Of a DNA stretch of 5,768 nucleotides, positions 5,762 to 5,768 are shown piece by piece. The stretch covers positions 2,163-7,930 of the forward strand of contig JALUKS010000164.1 of assembly GCA_027056465.1 (NCBI GenBank), written 5' to 3'. The notes under the pieces are model-generated. The model saw only the letters and a list, made by a program, of their open reading frames with translations. It was not told where the DNA came from and searched no databases. Numbering within the stretch: position 1 is the first letter of the stretch; every line of letters starts with the position of its first letter. A program made the translations under genes and the position numbers. This stretch comes from Sulfurimonas sp. GTDB lineage: Bacteria; Campylobacterota; Campylobacteria; Campylobacterales; Sulfurimonadaceae.

Positions 5762-5768
5762 TGTATAA
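5761..5768 (+). CDS. Possible start of the next gene, cut by the right edge
   Basis: The last base of the thyX TAA stop is the first base of an ATG (TAATG, 5759-5763), an arrangement common for coupled genes. Only two full codons (Met-Tyr) are visible and the upstream AAGAAG is a weak ribosome-binding site. Nothing can be said about the product. From memory thyX is close to pyrG in Campylobacter, but Met-Tyr is not a usual PyrG beginning. Confidence 0.3.

Noticed and set aside
1..5768. Mobile elements, CRISPR arrays, toxin-antitoxin or defence genes
   Set aside because: No transposase, integrase, regularly spaced repeats or defence-type domains are visible; every long open frame belongs to a common housekeeping or signalling family.

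Overview
The window looks like chromosomal core sequence from a free-living member of the Campylobacterota (former Epsilonproteobacteria), probably near Sulfurimonas or its relatives. The evidence is the A+T-rich, tightly packed genes, a histidine kinase with the HWRQPL-type H-box that is very common in this group, a class I NrdB whose sequence resembles the Campylobacter and Helicobacter proteins, and thymidylate made by ThyX. The assignment to genus is inference.

Layout. (1) Bases 1-1398, + strand: the C-terminal catalytic part of a sensor histidine kinase, cut by the left edge, followed with a 1-base stop/start overlap by its likely partner, an OmpR-type response regulator. (2) Bases 1404-2369, - strand: a YheT/ABHD1-3-type alpha/beta hydrolase that converges on the regulator with only 5 bp between stop codons. 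(3) Bases 2370-2469: a divergent intergenic region with a perfect TATAAT box for the rightward genes. (4) Bases 2470-5761, + strand: an apparent operon of nrdB (ribonucleotide reductase small subunit), a nitrilase-superfamily amidase, pcm (protein-L-isoaspartate methyltransferase) and thyX (flavin-dependent thymidylate synthase). A further start codon overlaps the thyX stop at the right edge.

How the genes fit together. NrdB, with an R1 partner encoded elsewhere, makes deoxynucleotides, and ThyX methylates dUMP to dTMP, so both ends of the operon serve DNA precursor supply. The two genes between them belong to families known for damage repair or nitrogen-bond hydrolysis: Pcm repairs isoaspartyl residues, and the Nit branch of the nitrilase superfamily includes enzymes that clean up deaminated metabolites. 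That grouping is suggestive but unproven.

I see no mobile element, CRISPR array, tRNA, rRNA or phage gene. No gene-free stretch exceeds 300 bases; the longest is about 100 bases. Nothing here clearly forms a new system. The more useful observations are corrected start codons, the reuse of the NrdB C-terminal codons as a downstream start, the enlarged ThyX and the nested repair-type genes.
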